Source of the DNA: Methylobacterium gossipiicola
GTDB lineage: Bacteria > Pseudomonadota > Alphaproteobacteria > Rhizobiales > Beijerinckiaceae
Assembly: GCF_900113485.1 (NCBI RefSeq)
Contig: NZ_FOPM01000002.1
Span: 1-64,000 of the forward strand
Direction of reading: 5' to 3'
Length of the DNA: 64,000 nt
The first letter of the stretch is position 1, and every line of letters begins with the position of its first letter. The translations under genes and the position numbers were made by a program. Shown here piece by piece: positions 1 to 12,284 of the stretch. The notes under the pieces were generated by a model. It ran no database searches. It saw only the letters and a list, made by a program, of their open reading frames with translations, and was not told the origin of the DNA.

Positions 1-848
1 GCGCCTAACAGAACGGCACGATGCATGGGGTTTTGCGTTGGTTGAGCATGGCTTGACCTCTGCTTGCCGACGATCTTTGGAGCGAGATTGCTCCGCTCCT
101 GCCGCCGCCTCGGCCTCGCCCGAAGGGCGGACGACCTCCGATTGACAATCGGGCAGCGCTGACCGGCATCTTGTTCGTTTTGCGCTCCGGCCTGCCTTGG
201 GAGATGTTGCTGGCCGAGATGGGCTGCGGGAGCGGCATGAGTTGCTGGCGGCGTCTGCGCGACTGGCAGGCAGCCGGCGTGTGGGCGCGTCTGCATCCGG
301 TTCTGTTGGAGCGCCTGCACGCGGCCGGTGAGATCGACTGGCGTCGGGCGAGCCTGGACAGTGCCTCTGTCCCGGCCAAAAAGGGGGGCCTGCCACCGGC
401 CCGAACCCGACGGACCGGGGCAAGCCGGGCACGAAGCGCCACCTCGTCACCGACGCCCGCGGCACGCCGCTCGGCATCAGGCTGACAGGCGCCAACCGGC
501 ACGACAGCCCGCAGATGGCACCGACCCTCGATGCCATCCCGCCGATCGGTACGGGCCGGCGCGGTCGCCCGCGCCGACGCCCCGACAAGCTGCACGCCGA
601 CAAGGCCGACGATGCCAAGGCGCGGCGCCAGGAGTGCCGGGCGCGGGGGATCGTCCCGCGCATCGCCCGAAAAGGCCATCGAGAGCAGCGAGAAGCTTGG
701 GCGCCACCGCTGGGTCGTCGAGCGAACCCACGCTTGGTTCAATCGCTTCCGCCGTCTGCCCATCCGCTACGAGCGCCGCGCCGACATCTACGAGGCCTTC
801 ACAAGCCTCATCACTCTCAACCAGATCAGACGGTTCTGTTAGGCGCTC
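1..848 (+). mobile_element. IS5-family insertion sequence, left end cut by the window
   Basis: The first 14 bases (gcgcctaacagaac) are repeated as a perfect reverse complement at 833-846, immediately after the transposase stop codon. These are the terminal inverted repeats, so the element is about 850 bp, a normal size for the IS5 group with an overlapping-frame transposase. The repeat may extend a few bases beyond the window on the left, and the right boundary near 848 is approximate. The reading frame inside is broken, so the copy is probably immobile unless helped by an intact relative. Confidence 0.85.
60..842 (+). pseudogene. IS5-family transposase split over two frames, disrupted
   Basis: The N-terminal part (LWSEIAPLLPP..., then GILFVLRSGLPWEML) is a typical IS5 transposase N-terminal domain. 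Its frame runs to about 388, where the DDE catalytic part ([25 protein letters not shown]) continues in the -1 frame. The switch falls on the run caaaaaggggggcc at 377-390, a plausible programmed -1 slippage site as used by IS5 relatives. A second shift, of +1, at about 670 in the stretch ggcc before the [21 protein letters not shown] motif has no slippery sequence and looks like a one-base insertion that inactivates the gene. No good start codon is visible: an in-frame stop lies at 54-56, and the next in-frame ATG is only at 171. The C-terminus ends at the right inverted repeat. Confidence 0.75.
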
Positions 849-900
849 TTAACCCAGTGTCCGCGAAACCGGGGGGAGGATCAGCACCTCGCGTCGAGGC

Positions 901-1335
901 TTAGCGGTACGTCTTCGGCTCAAGGCCGATCAGCCCGTAGGCACGACGCTGCGAATAGCCCTTCTCCTCGATGGCCCAGTTCACGGCTGTTCTCCGTGCG
1001 CCGGGCGTCAGAAGTTTTTCCCAGCGCCTCACGCAGCGTCGCCACATCGAGCATCGCCTCGGCCAGGAGCTTCTTGAGCTTGCGGTTCTCCTCATGGAGC
1101 GCCTTCAGACGCCGCGCGTCCGAGACCTCCAAGCCGCCGTAGCGCGAACGCCACGTGTAGAACGTCGCATCGCTGATCCCATGGCGGCGGCAGATCTCGG
1201 TGACCGGCAGCCCAGCCTGCTGCTACTTCAGGATGCCGATGATCTGCTCTTCGCGGAACCGGCTCTTCTTCATCGTCCGTCTCCTGCTCGACGGACCCTA
1301 GCTTCAGAATGAGGACAGGCCAGGGGGCAAGGTCA
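901..1335 (-). pseudogene. IS3-family transposase remnant (OrfA plus start of OrfB)
   Basis: Read on the minus strand from ATG at 1273, the translation begins MKKSRFREEQIIGILK, then an in-frame TAG, then QQAGLPVTEICRRHGISDAT and the leucine-rich coiled coil LKALHEENRKLKKLLAEAML. This is IS3-family OrfA, a helix-turn-helix protein, carrying a nonsense mutation. The next frame continues into the OrfB start (YSQRRAYGLIGLEPKTYR) and ends at a stop at 901, so the integrase core is missing. Bases 1320-1335, read on the minus strand, begin tgaccttgccccc, which resembles an IS3-group end; that boundary is inferred. Confidence 0.75.
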
Positions 1336-1427
1336 GATCCAGACCGCCAACGAAACGTCTGTCACGGATTTTTCAAAGGTCTACGATGTTCGAGACTAAG
1401 GAACTCAGTTCGTCCTACCGTATGGCC

Positions 1428-1503
1428 TGGTGGGCGGTGAGGGACTCGAACCCCCGACCCTCTCCGTGTAAAGGAGACGCTCTACCAACTGAGCTAACCG
1501 CCC
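1428..1503 (-). tRNA. tRNA-Val (anticodon TAC)
   Basis: The minus strand folds as a standard 76-base tRNA. The acceptor stem GGGCGGT pairs with ACCGCCC, the D arm reads TAGCTCAGTTGGTAGAGC, and the anticodon loop TTTACAC gives anticodon TAC (valine). The T arm is GGGGGTTCGAGTCCC, and the 3' CCA is encoded at 1428-1430. It lies downstream of lon and next to two dead insertion sequences. Confidence 0.96.
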
Positions 1504-1560
1504 GGGCGCGCGTTTCGTAGCGAAGCCATCGGCGCCATGCAAGCGGTGGGGCGATATGAA

Positions 1561-1592
1561 GAAAGGCCCCGGCGTTTCCGCCGGAGCCTTTT
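1561..1592 (-). terminator. lon transcription terminator
   Basis: A hairpin follows the lon stop codon. The arms ggctccggcgg and ccgccggggcc (minus strand) form a GC-rich stem, followed by the pyrimidine-rich tract ctttcttc. Good stem but only a modest U tract. Confidence 0.6.
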
Positions 1593-1605
1593 CCGAGCTG
1601 AGCGC

Positions 1606-4032
1606 TCAGTGCGCGATGACCGTCGCGGTCTCGTCCTCGCCGATCACCGGGCGAACCGGGGGGGCCGGCTCCTCCCATTCGATGGCCTCGGGCACCCGCA
1701 CGAGGGCGTGCTTCAGCACCTGATCCATCCGGGAGACCGGGATGATCTCCATCCCGTTCTTCACGCTGTCGGGCACCTCGGCGATGTCCTTGGCGTTCTC
1801 CTCGGGGATCAGCACGGTTTTGATACCGCCGCGCAGGGCCGCCAGCAGCTTCTCCTTGAGGCCGCCAATGGGCAGCACGCGGCCGCGCAGGGTGACCTCA
1901 CCGGTCATCGCCACGTCCTTCTTCACGGGGATGCCCGTGAGGGTCGAGATGATGGCAGTGGCCATACCGATGCCGGCGGACGGTCCGTCCTTCGGGGTCG
2001 CCCCCTCCGGCACGTGGACGTGGATATCCCGGCGCTCGAACAGAGGCGGCTCGATGCCGAAATCGACGGCCCGCGAACGGACGTAACTCGCCGCCGCAGA
2101 GATCGACTCCTTCATCACGTCGCGCAGGTTGCCCGTCACCGTCATCTTGCCCTTGCCCGGCATCATGACGCCTTCGATGGTCAGCAACTCGCCGCCCACC
2201 TCGGTCCAGGCCAACCCCGTGACCACACCAACCTGATCCTCCTCGTCGATTTCGCCGTAGCGGAACTTCGGCGGACCGAGGAAGACCGGCAGGTTCTCTT
2301 CCGTGACGGTGACCGACTTCACCTTGGTGATGAGGATCTCTTTCACCGCCTTGCGAATGAGGTTCGAAATCTCGCGCTCGAGATTACGCACGCCCGCTTC
2401 CCGCGTGTAGCGGCGAATGAGCATGAGCAGCCCGGACTCGTCGATCTGCCACTCGTTGGCATCGAGACCGTGCTTCTTGATGGCTCCCGGAATTAGGTGC
2501 TTGCGCGAGATTTCGACCTTTTCCTCCTCGGTGTAACCAGCGATGCGGATCACCTCCATGCGGTCCATGAGGGGCGCGGGGATGTTCAGCGTGTTGGCCG
2601 TGGTGACGAACATGACGTTCGACAGGTCGTAATCGACCTCGAGGTAGTGGTCGTTGAAGGTCGCGTTCTGCTCGGGGTCCAGTACCTCGAGGAGGGCCGC
2701 AGACGGATCACCGCGAAAATCCATACCCATCTTGTCGATCTCGTCGAGGAGGATGAGCGGATTTGAGCTCTTGGCCTTGCGCATGGACTGCACAATCTTG
2801 CCCGGCATCGAGCCGATATAGGTCCGGCGGTGCCCCCGGATCTCGGCTTCGTCCCGAACGCCGCCCAGCGACATGCGCACGAACTCACGGCCCGTCGCCT
2901 TGGCGATGGACTTGCCCAGCGAGGTCTTGCCGACGCCCGGAGGACCGACGAGGCAGAGGATCGGCCCCGTGAGCTTGTTGGCCCGCTGCTGCACGGCGAG
3001 ATACTCGACGATGCGCTCCTTGACCTTGTCGAGACCGAAGTGATCCTCGTCGAGCATCACCTGGGCGCCGAGCAGGTCCTTCTTGATTTTCGTGCGCTTG
3101 CTCCACGGGATGCCCAGCATCCAATCGAGGTAGTTGCGCACCACCGTCGCCTCAGCCGACATCGGCGACATCTGGCGCAGCTTCTTCAGCTCCGCCAAAG
3201 CCTTGTCACGGGCCTCCTTGGTGAACTTGGTCTTCTCGATCTTGTCTTCGAGTTCGGCGAGTTCGTCCTTGCCATCCTCGGAGTCGCCCAACTCCTTCTG
3301 GATCGCCTTCATCTGCTCGTTTAGATAGTACTCGCGCTGCGTCTTCTCCATCTGCCGCTTGACGCGGGTGCGGATACGCTTCTCGACCTGGAGGACCGAG
3401 ATCTCGCTCTCCATCAAGGACAGCACGCGCTCCAGGCGCTGCGCCACCGTGGGGATCTCGAGAATCGCCTGCTTGTCGGCGATCTTGACGGCAAGGTGCG
3501 AGCCGACGGTGTCGGCGAGCTTCGAAGGCTCGTCGATCTGCGTCACGGCGGAGACGACTTCGGGCGAGATCTTCTTGTTGAGCTTCACATAGTTCTCGAA
3601 CTCGGCGATGACCGAGCGCGCGAGGGCTTCGGCCTCGACGCTGTCGCCGAGTTCGTCCGTGAGAGTCTCGGCCTCGGCCTCGTAGTAGGAGTCCGACTTG
3701 TTGAACGCCGTGATCCTGGCGCGGCCGGCGCCTTCGACCAGCACCTTCACGGTGCCGTCGGGGAGCTTGAGGAGTTGCAGAACGCTCGCCAGGGTACCGA
3801 TCTTGTAGATGGCGTCCGTGGCCGGATCGTCGTCGCTGGCATTGATCTGGGTCGCCAGCAGGATGTGCCGGTCCGTCCGCACCGCCTCTTCGAGGGCACG
3901 GATCGACTTCTCGCGCCCGACGAAGAGCGGGACGATCATGTGGGGGAATACCACGATGTCGCGGAGCGGCAGAACGGCGTAGGAGCCCGTGGAGCCCGGA
4001 ACGACAGGCTGGCGCGATTTCGGTTGAGTCAT
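1606..4032 (-). CDS. lon: ATP-dependent protease Lon
   Basis: Homohexameric cytoplasmic AAA+ serine protease that degrades damaged and short-lived regulatory proteins. The 808-residue product has the usual Lon length. It has an N-terminal substrate-binding LON domain (about residues 15-210), a helical region, Walker [10 protein letters not shown] near 363, Walker [11 protein letters not shown] near 425, and a C-terminal protease domain with Ser685 in DGPSAGIGM and the catalytic Lys in GLKEK near 728. The start at MTQPKSRQ is chosen because a GAGGAAG ribosome binding site lies just upstream; an in-frame ATG at 4047 gives only five more residues. It is the last gene of the tig-clpP-clpX-lon block. 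A perfect inverted repeat lies in its upstream region. Confidence 0.97.
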   Translation of the reverse strand: MTQPKSRQPVVPGSTGSYAVLPLRDIVVFPHMIVPLFVGREKSIRALEEAVRTDRHILLATQINASDDDPATDAIYKIGTLASVLQLLKLPDGTVKVLVEGAGRARITAFNKSDSYYEAEAETLTDELGDSVEAEALARSVIAEFENYVKLNKKISPEVVSAVTQIDEPSKLADTVGSHLAVKIADKQAILEIPTVAQRLERVLSLMESEISVLQVEKRIRTRVKRQMEKTQREYYLNEQMKAIQKELGDSEDGKDELAELEDKIEKTKFTKEARDKALAELKKLRQMSPMSAEATVVRNYLDWMLGIPWSKRTKIKKDLLGAQVMLDEDHFGLDKVKERIVEYLAVQQRANKLTGPILCLVGPPGVGKTSLGKSIAKATGREFVRMSLGGVRDEAEIRGHRRTYIGSMPGKIVQSMRKAKSSNPLILLDEIDKMGMDFRGDPSAALLEVLDPEQNATFNDHYLEVDYDLSNVMFVTTANTLNIPAPLMDRMEVIRIAGYTEEEKVEISRKHLIPGAIKKHGLDANEWQIDESGLLMLIRRYTREAGVRNLEREISNLIRKAVKEILITKVKSVTVTEENLPVFLGPPKFRYGEIDEEDQVGVVTGLAWTEVGGELLTIEGVMMPGKGKMTVTGNLRDVMKESISAAASYVRSRAVDFGIEPPLFERRDIHVHVPEGATPKDGPSAGIGMATAIISTLTGIPVKKDVAMTGEVTLRGRVLPIGGLKEKLLAALRGGIKTVLIPEENAKDIAEVPDSVKNGMEIIPVSRMDQVLKHALVRVPEAIEWEEPAPPVRPVIGEDETATVIAH

Positions 4033-4213
4033 GTCGGACTTCCTCATGATGGACGCCGAGCCGTCACGCCTCATACGAGCGGGTGACGTGTCGGGGCCGA
4101 CCGGGCCGCGAGGGGGTCGGAAGTATTCAAAAGAAGACGCGGCTGGTAGCGGGACGCCGCACCTCAAGGGGTGAGCGTACGGCCATCGCGCTTGGAATTC
4201 AGATGGAAGCGTG

Positions 4214-4236
4214 AGCGGATCTTTACAAGATCCGCT
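4214..4236. repeat. Perfect 10-bp inverted repeat upstream of lon
   Basis: agcggatctt and its exact reverse complement aagatccgct are separated by only tac, between clpX (ending at 4284) and lon (starting at 4032). It could be a second terminator arm for clpX, an RNA-processing hairpin, or an operator for lon. It has no U tract on the minus strand, which argues against a simple terminator. Confidence 0.6.
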
Positions 4237-4237
4237 C

Positions 4238-4267
4238 CGGCCCGGCCCCTCGGGAAGGGCCGGGCCG
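4238..4267 (-). terminator. Putative clpX terminator hairpin
   Basis: An 11-bp GC stem (cggcccggccc with gggccgggccg) lies 17 bases beyond the clpX stop codon. No U tract follows, so termination efficiency is uncertain. Confidence 0.45.
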
Positions 4268-4283
4268 CGGGACGCCGCACCGA

Positions 4284-5555
<1,272 letters not shown>

Positions 5556-5741
5556 ATCGGTCTCCGTTCGCGGGCATGGCGCCGATCCCGGGCGCACACG
5601 CATCCTTCGAATTTAATGCCATCGGCCTAAAGAAACAGTCACCTGCGCGCATCTGCCGATTTCGCCTCGGACTGACGATGCAAGCACGCTGCCGCGGCCG
5701 GATCAAGGCAGGCGATTCCCGCCCGCCACGAAACGACGCGG

Positions 5742-5761
5742 CCGGCCCCACGCGGGGCCGG
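5742..5761 (-). terminator. Hairpin after clpP
   Basis: ccggcccc pairs with ggggccgg around the loop acgc, 12 bases beyond the clpP stop. There is no clear U tract; it could be a weak terminator or an RNA-stabilising hairpin before clpX. Confidence 0.4.
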
Positions 5762-5772
5762 CGCGCACGCCC

Positions 5773-6405
5773 TCAGGTGGTGGGAGCCGGCTCCGGACGC
5801 TTCTGGATCACCTCGTCGATGAGCCCGAACTCCTTGGCGGCGTCGGCCGTCATGAAGTTGTCTCGCTCCAGGGCGTTGACGATGGCGTCGTAGTCGCGGC
5901 CAGTGTGCTTCACGTAGATCTCATTGAGGCGCTTCTTCAGGGCCTCGATCTCGCGGGCATGAATGAGGATGTCGGTGGCCTGGCCCTGGAAGCCGCCGGA
6001 GGGCTGGTGCACCATGATGCGGGCATTGGGCAGGGCGAAACGATGGCCGGGCTCGCCGGCGGTCAGCAGCAGGGAGCCCATGGAGGCGGCCTGACCGACG
6101 CACAGGGTCGTGACCGGGCAGCGGATGAACTGCATCGTGTCGTAGATGGACAGGCCCGAGGTCACCACGCCGCCGGGCGAGTTGATGTAGAAGGAGATTT
6201 CCTTCTTCGGGTTCTCGGCCTCGAGGAACAGGAGCTGCGCCACGATGAGCGAGGCACCGTAATCCTCGACCGGACCGGTCAGGAAGATGATGCGCTCGCG
6301 CAGCAGACGGGAATAGATGTCGAAGGCACGCTCGCCGCGGCTCGACTGCTCGACCACCATGGGCACGAGCGCGGAGTTATAATAGTCGACCGGATCTCTC
6401 ATCAT
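5773..6405 (-). CDS. clpP: ATP-dependent Clp protease proteolytic subunit ClpP
   Basis: Serine protease forming the tetradecameric degradation chamber used with ClpX or ClpA. The product is 210 residues from the ATG at 6405. The catalytic Ser is at 108 in GQAASMGS and His at 133 in MVHQPSGG. The expected Asp lies in the HTGRDYD segment near 182. The frame is open from a TTG at 6417, but the ATG pair at 6405 and 6402 (MMRDPVDYY) fits the family start better. It lies between tig and clpX in the conserved order. Confidence 0.96.
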   Translation of the reverse strand: MMRDPVDYYNSALVPMVVEQSSRGERAFDIYSRLLRERIIFLTGPVEDYGASLIVAQLLFLEAENPKKEISFYINSPGGVVTSGLSIYDTMQFIRCPVTTLCVGQAASMGSLLLTAGEPGHRFALPNARIMVHQPSGGFQGQATDILIHAREIEALKKRLNEIYVKHTGRDYDAIVNALERDNFMTADAAKEFGLIDEVIQKRPEPAPTT

Positions 6406-6427
6406 CACGTGCCCCAAACTTCGAGGG

Positions 6428-6462
6428 GTCCGGCCGCGCCGCGAATCGGGCGCGGGCCGGAC
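6428..6462 (-). terminator. Hairpin between tig and clpP
   Basis: gtccggcc at 6428-6435 pairs with ggccggac at 6455-6462, with further GC pairing inside. It sits 73 bases past the tig stop and lacks a U tract. It may be an attenuating or processing element rather than a full terminator. Confidence 0.4.
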
Positions 6463-6534
6463 GTTTCAGCGAACTCGAGCGACGGTGAACGCCGCCTTAC
6501 TCATGGCCCGCCGCCCTCGAAAGGAGCACCGGGC

Positions 6535-7968
6535 TCAGTCGGCCTTGGCGACGGCGGGCAGAGCCTCGTCGCTTCCGGCCGGAACGGTCTCGTCCTTGCC
6601 GGACTCGGCCTTGGACGTCTCGGTGTCGTCCTCGTCGTCGAACAACGCCTCCTTCGAGACGGGCTCCTCGACGAGCTTCACCTGGGCGAGGACGTGATCG
6701 ACGACCTTCTCCTCGAAGATCGGCGCACGCAGTTCGGCAAGCGCCTGGGCATTCTTGCGGTAGAAGTCCCAGACCTGCTGCTCCTGGCCGGGGAACTGCC
6801 GGACCCGGGCGATCAGCGCCTGGTTCACCTCGTCGTCGCTCACCCTGATATCGGCCGTCTCACCGACCTGCGCAAGCACCAAGCCGAGGCGCACGCGACG
6901 CTCGGCGATTTTGCGGTACTCGGCCGTGGCCTTCTCCTCGGTGGTGCCCTCGTCCTCGAAGGTCTTCTCGCGGGTCTTCAGGTCCTGCTCGACCTGGGCC
7001 CACACGGCGGCGAATTCCTGGTGGACGAGGCTGGGGGGCAGCTCGAAGGCGTATTTCGTGTCGAGGGCGTCGAGAAGCTCCTTCTTGAGCTTACGACGGG
7101 ACTGCGCCTCGAAGTCGCTGCCGATGGCCGTGGCGACGGCTTCCTTCAGCTTGTCGAGGGATTCCATGCCGAAGTTCTTGGCGAGTTCGTCGTCGATCTT
7201 GGTCTCGCCCGGTGCCTGGATGGCCGTGACGGTGACGTCGAACTCCGCGGCCTTGCCGGCCAGCGCCTCGGCCCCGTAGGCCTCCGGGAAGGTGGTCTTC
7301 ACCACGCGATTCTCGCCGACCTTGGCGCCGACGAGCTGATCCTCGAAGCCGGGGATGAACTGGCCAGAGCCGAGTTCGAGGTCGATGCCTTCGCCCTTGC
7401 CGCCCTCGAACTCGACACCGTCGATGCGGCCGACGAAATCGATGGTGACGCGGTCGCCGGTCTCGGCGGCGGCCCCCTCGTCACGCGCCGTGAAGCTGCG
7501 GTTGGACGAGGCCATGCGGGTGATGGCCTCGTCGACCTCCGTGTCGGACGGCTTGGCCACGAGCTTCGTCAGGCTGACGTCGGACAGATCGGCGAGCTCG
7601 AAGGTCGGCAGGACCTCGAGGGCGATGTTGAAGGACAGATCGGCCTTGGCGTCCAGCGCCCGCTCGACGACGGACTGCTCACCGGGGAATTCGACCTTCG
7701 GCTCGAGGGCGAGCTTCAGGTTGTTGTCCTGGACGATCCGCTGGTTGGCCTCGTTGACGGCGTTCTGCAGCACGTCGGCCATCACGGAGCGGCCGTAGAG
7801 CTTGCGCAGGTGCGCCACCGGCACCTTGCCGGGGCGGAAGCCCTTGATCTGGGCCTTGTCCTTGAGGGTCGACAGCTCGCTGTTCAGGCGCTCCTCGAGC
7901 TCATGCGCGGCGAAGGATACCTGAAACTCGCGCTTCAGCCCCTGGGAGAGTGTCTCGGTCACCTGCAT
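6535..7968 (-). CDS. tig: Trigger factor
   Basis: Ribosome-associated chaperone and peptidyl-prolyl isomerase that binds nascent chains at the exit tunnel. The 477-residue protein has the N-terminal ribosome-binding domain with the signature GFRPGKVP near residue 38, a central FKBP-type isomerase domain ([14 protein letters not shown] at about 165-180), and a long helical C-terminal domain ending in an acidic tail. The start MQVTETLSQ is supported by GGAAAG just upstream; the longer open frame upstream reads into non-conserved sequence. It is the first gene of the tig-clpP-clpX-lon block. Confidence 0.96.
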   Translation of the reverse strand: MQVTETLSQGLKREFQVSFAAHELEERLNSELSTLKDKAQIKGFRPGKVPVAHLRKLYGRSVMADVLQNAVNEANQRIVQDNNLKLALEPKVEFPGEQSVVERALDAKADLSFNIALEVLPTFELADLSDVSLTKLVAKPSDTEVDEAITRMASSNRSFTARDEGAAAETGDRVTIDFVGRIDGVEFEGGKGEGIDLELGSGQFIPGFEDQLVGAKVGENRVVKTTFPEAYGAEALAGKAAEFDVTVTAIQAPGETKIDDELAKNFGMESLDKLKEAVATAIGSDFEAQSRRKLKKELLDALDTKYAFELPPSLVHQEFAAVWAQVEQDLKTREKTFEDEGTTEEKATAEYRKIAERRVRLGLVLAQVGETADIRVSDDEVNQALIARVRQFPGQEQQVWDFYRKNAQALAELRAPIFEEKVVDHVLAQVKLVEEPVSKEALFDDEDDTETSKAESGKDETVPAGSDEALPAVAKAD

Positions 7969-8140
7969 GGTCGTCTTTCCGCTCTCGTGCGCGCATCGGC
8001 GCAAATTCATTCGCTCCCCGCCGCCCGAGAGGGCCGGGGATAGGGTCGGCACCAGGACGTCACGCTTGAACCGAAGGCCGAATCGCGACGAACGGCCCGG
8101 CCATTCGCGCTAGGCCGATCCGTCCTCGACGGCGATGGAC

Positions 8141-8225
8141 TGGTGCGGGCGGAGGGGCTCGAACCCCCACGTCTTGCGACACTGGAACCTAAATCCAGCG
8201 CGTCTACCAGTTCCGCCACGCCCGC
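8141..8225 (-). tRNA. tRNA-Leu (anticodon TAG)
   Basis: The minus strand gives an 85-base class II tRNA. The acceptor GCGGGCG pairs with CGCCCGC, and the anticodon stem-loop CTGGATTTAGGTTCCAG carries TAG. The variable arm is long (TGTCGCAAGACGT) and the T arm is GGGGGTTCGAGCCCC. The 3' CCA is encoded at 8141-8143. Confidence 0.96.
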
Positions 8226-8444
8226 AAGCAACGACCTCCGGCGCGCATCCCGCCGCCAGAGCGCGGTGCTATAACACGGGCGCAACGGACCGCAGCAAAA
8301 AAAGTCAGCCTCCGATACGGTCCGGAACGCGCGCCCGCCCGCCCACCGAGAAGACCGATTCGCAGGCCGGTTGGCGCGCCCCGGCCCCGCGTCTACAAGC
8401 GGCGCGGGTGTCGTCCCGCCCGCGCGCCGCTCGCCAGAGGTGTC

Positions 8445-9929
8445 ATGCCGCATCGTCCCTCGCCGCTCCCCGTCCGGTCGTCGCCGAGCGAGCTCGCGCT
8501 GTCGCGGCGAACCCTGCTCGGCGGCGCGGCGGCTCTCGCGCTCGGATCGACGGCGGCTGCGCAGACGCCCGCCAAGCCTTCGTCACTTCAGAAGCCCGCC
8601 CCCGAATCGAATCCGGAGAGTCCGGGGCGCCCCTTCCGCGCGGCGCCCGCCACGGCCCGGCTCAAGCCCGAGCCAGTCGCCGCGACCCCGGTCTGGGCGT
8701 TCGACGGCGCGAGCGTTCCGCCGGTGATTCGGATCAAGCTCGGCGAGACCGTGCGCCTGCGGGTCGAGAACAGAACCGACAAGCCCCTGTCCCTCCATTG
8801 GCACGGGGTGCGCAACCAGAACCCCATGGACGGCGTCGGGGGGCTGACCCAGGCACCGATCCCGCCGGGGGGCGACTTTTCTTATGCGTTCATACCGCCC
8901 GATGCCGGCAGCTTCCTGATTCGCCCCCTCGTGGTCGGTGGCTCGAGCGAGCCGTCGGGCCGAGGGCTCGCCGGGATGCTCGTGGTCGAGGAGGCGACGC
9001 CGCCGAGCGTCGACCACGACCTCACGGTGCTGATGCAGGATTGGCGGCTCGCCGACGACGGCACCCTGCTGCCGTTCGGCCAGACCGCCTTCGCGGCGAG
9101 TTCGGGGCGCCTCGGCAGCCTCGTCACGGTGAACGGCAAACCGGTACCGGAGGCGATCACCGTGCGGCCCGGCGCCCGCGTGCGCCTACGCCTCGCCAAT
9201 GCCTGCAACGCGCGCGGCACCCGCATCCGCTTCGACAACCTGAAGGTCTACGTGGCGGCGGTGGACGGGCAGCCCACCGACGCGTTCGAACCCCTGCGCG
9301 CCACCCTCCCCTTCCCGCCCGGCACCCGCTACGACCTCATGCTGGATGTCGCTACCGAGGCGGGCGCGTCGGGCAGCATCACCGCCCTCGTGGGCAACGG
9401 CCTCGCGCTCGCCACCCTCACCACCGGAGGCGAGCCGGTGGGGGGCAAGCGCGCCGCCATCGGTCCCATCGGCGAGAACAAGCTGTTGCCGGCGGAGGTG
9501 AAGCTACAGAACGCCGTACGGCGGGACGTGGTGCTCACGGGCGGCGCCCGCCTCGATAAAGACAAGCCGGCGGCCGATCCGGTCTATACCGGTGACCCGG
9601 GAAAGATCTGGGCGGTCAACGGCACCTCGGGGGCCGCCGGCATTCCGCCCCTGTTCACGGTCAAGCGCGGGCAGGTGGTGGTGCTGGCCCTGCGCAACGA
9701 AACCGCGTTTCCCCAGGCCCTCCACCTGCACGGCCACGCCTTCCGGTTGCTCCACCCCCTCGACGACGGCTGGGAGCCCTACTGGCTCGACACCTTCCAG
9801 CTCCTCGAAGGCCGCACCGCCCGCATCGCCTTCAAGGCCGACAATCCCGGTCGCTGGGCCCTCGGCTCGACGGTGCTGGAGCGGTTCGATACCGGCCTTT
9901 GGGGCTGGTTCGAGGTGACCTCATCCTGA
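8445..9929 (+). CDS. Multicopper-oxidase-like protein with most copper ligands lost, Tat-exported
   Basis: The 494-residue protein has a twin-arginine signal (LSRRTLLGGAAALALG, about residues 24-40) and three cupredoxin-like domains. The first copper motif LHWHG is intact. The second (normally HxH) reads SFLIRPL. The third keeps LHLHGHAF but has Phe in place of the type 1 His. The fourth, HCH...H with the type 1 Cys, is absent (LGSTVLERFDTGLWGW). Thus both type 2 ligands survive, type 1 is gone and type 3 is incomplete, so classical oxidase activity is unlikely. E. coli FtsP/SufI is a known copper-free Tat-exported relative with a division role; a structural role here is inference. AGAGGTGTC before the ATG is a fair ribosome binding site. 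It converges with nnr. Confidence 0.85.
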   Translation: MPHRPSPLPVRSSPSELALSRRTLLGGAAALALGSTAAAQTPAKPSSLQKPAPESNPESPGRPFRAAPATARLKPEPVAATPVWAFDGASVPPVIRIKLGETVRLRVENRTDKPLSLHWHGVRNQNPMDGVGGLTQAPIPPGGDFSYAFIPPDAGSFLIRPLVVGGSSEPSGRGLAGMLVVEEATPPSVDHDLTVLMQDWRLADDGTLLPFGQTAFAASSGRLGSLVTVNGKPVPEAITVRPGARVRLRLANACNARGTRIRFDNLKVYVAAVDGQPTDAFEPLRATLPFPPGTRYDLMLDVATEAGASGSITALVGNGLALATLTTGGEPVGGKRAAIGPIGENKLLPAEVKLQNAVRRDVVLTGGARLDKDKPAADPVYTGDPGKIWAVNGTSGAAGIPPLFTVKRGQVVVLALRNETAFPQALHLHGHAFRLLHPLDDGWEPYWLDTFQLLEGRTARIAFKADNPGRWALGSTVLERFDTGLWGWFEVTSS

Positions 9930-9944
9930 TCAGCCCGCCCCCGA

Positions 9945-12038
<2,094 letters not shown>

Positions 12039-12284
12039 GCGCCCACCGACACACCGATGTCATCGTTCGGTGCTCGAACGCGCGGAGCGCGGGAGCATCC
12101 GCATGGGCGGACCACGGGCGCGTGACGGAATCGACGGTCTCTCGCCGCCGGAGAGCGTTTTCTTCGCGTGAACCGGGTCCACCGCGCACGAAAACCCTAT
12201 AAACCGACCCCATCCGCGGGCCGCCCTTCGGCGGCGCGCGGCAAAACCACGGCTGAATGCCGCGAACGCAGGAGACTCCCGAGG

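Noticed and set aside
5905..8043. Very long plus-strand open frame (over 700 codons) opposite clpP and tig
   Set aside because: It is antisense to two certain genes, has shadow-type composition (His, Gly, Leu and Arg-rich) and shows no domain. High GC keeps the opposite frame open.
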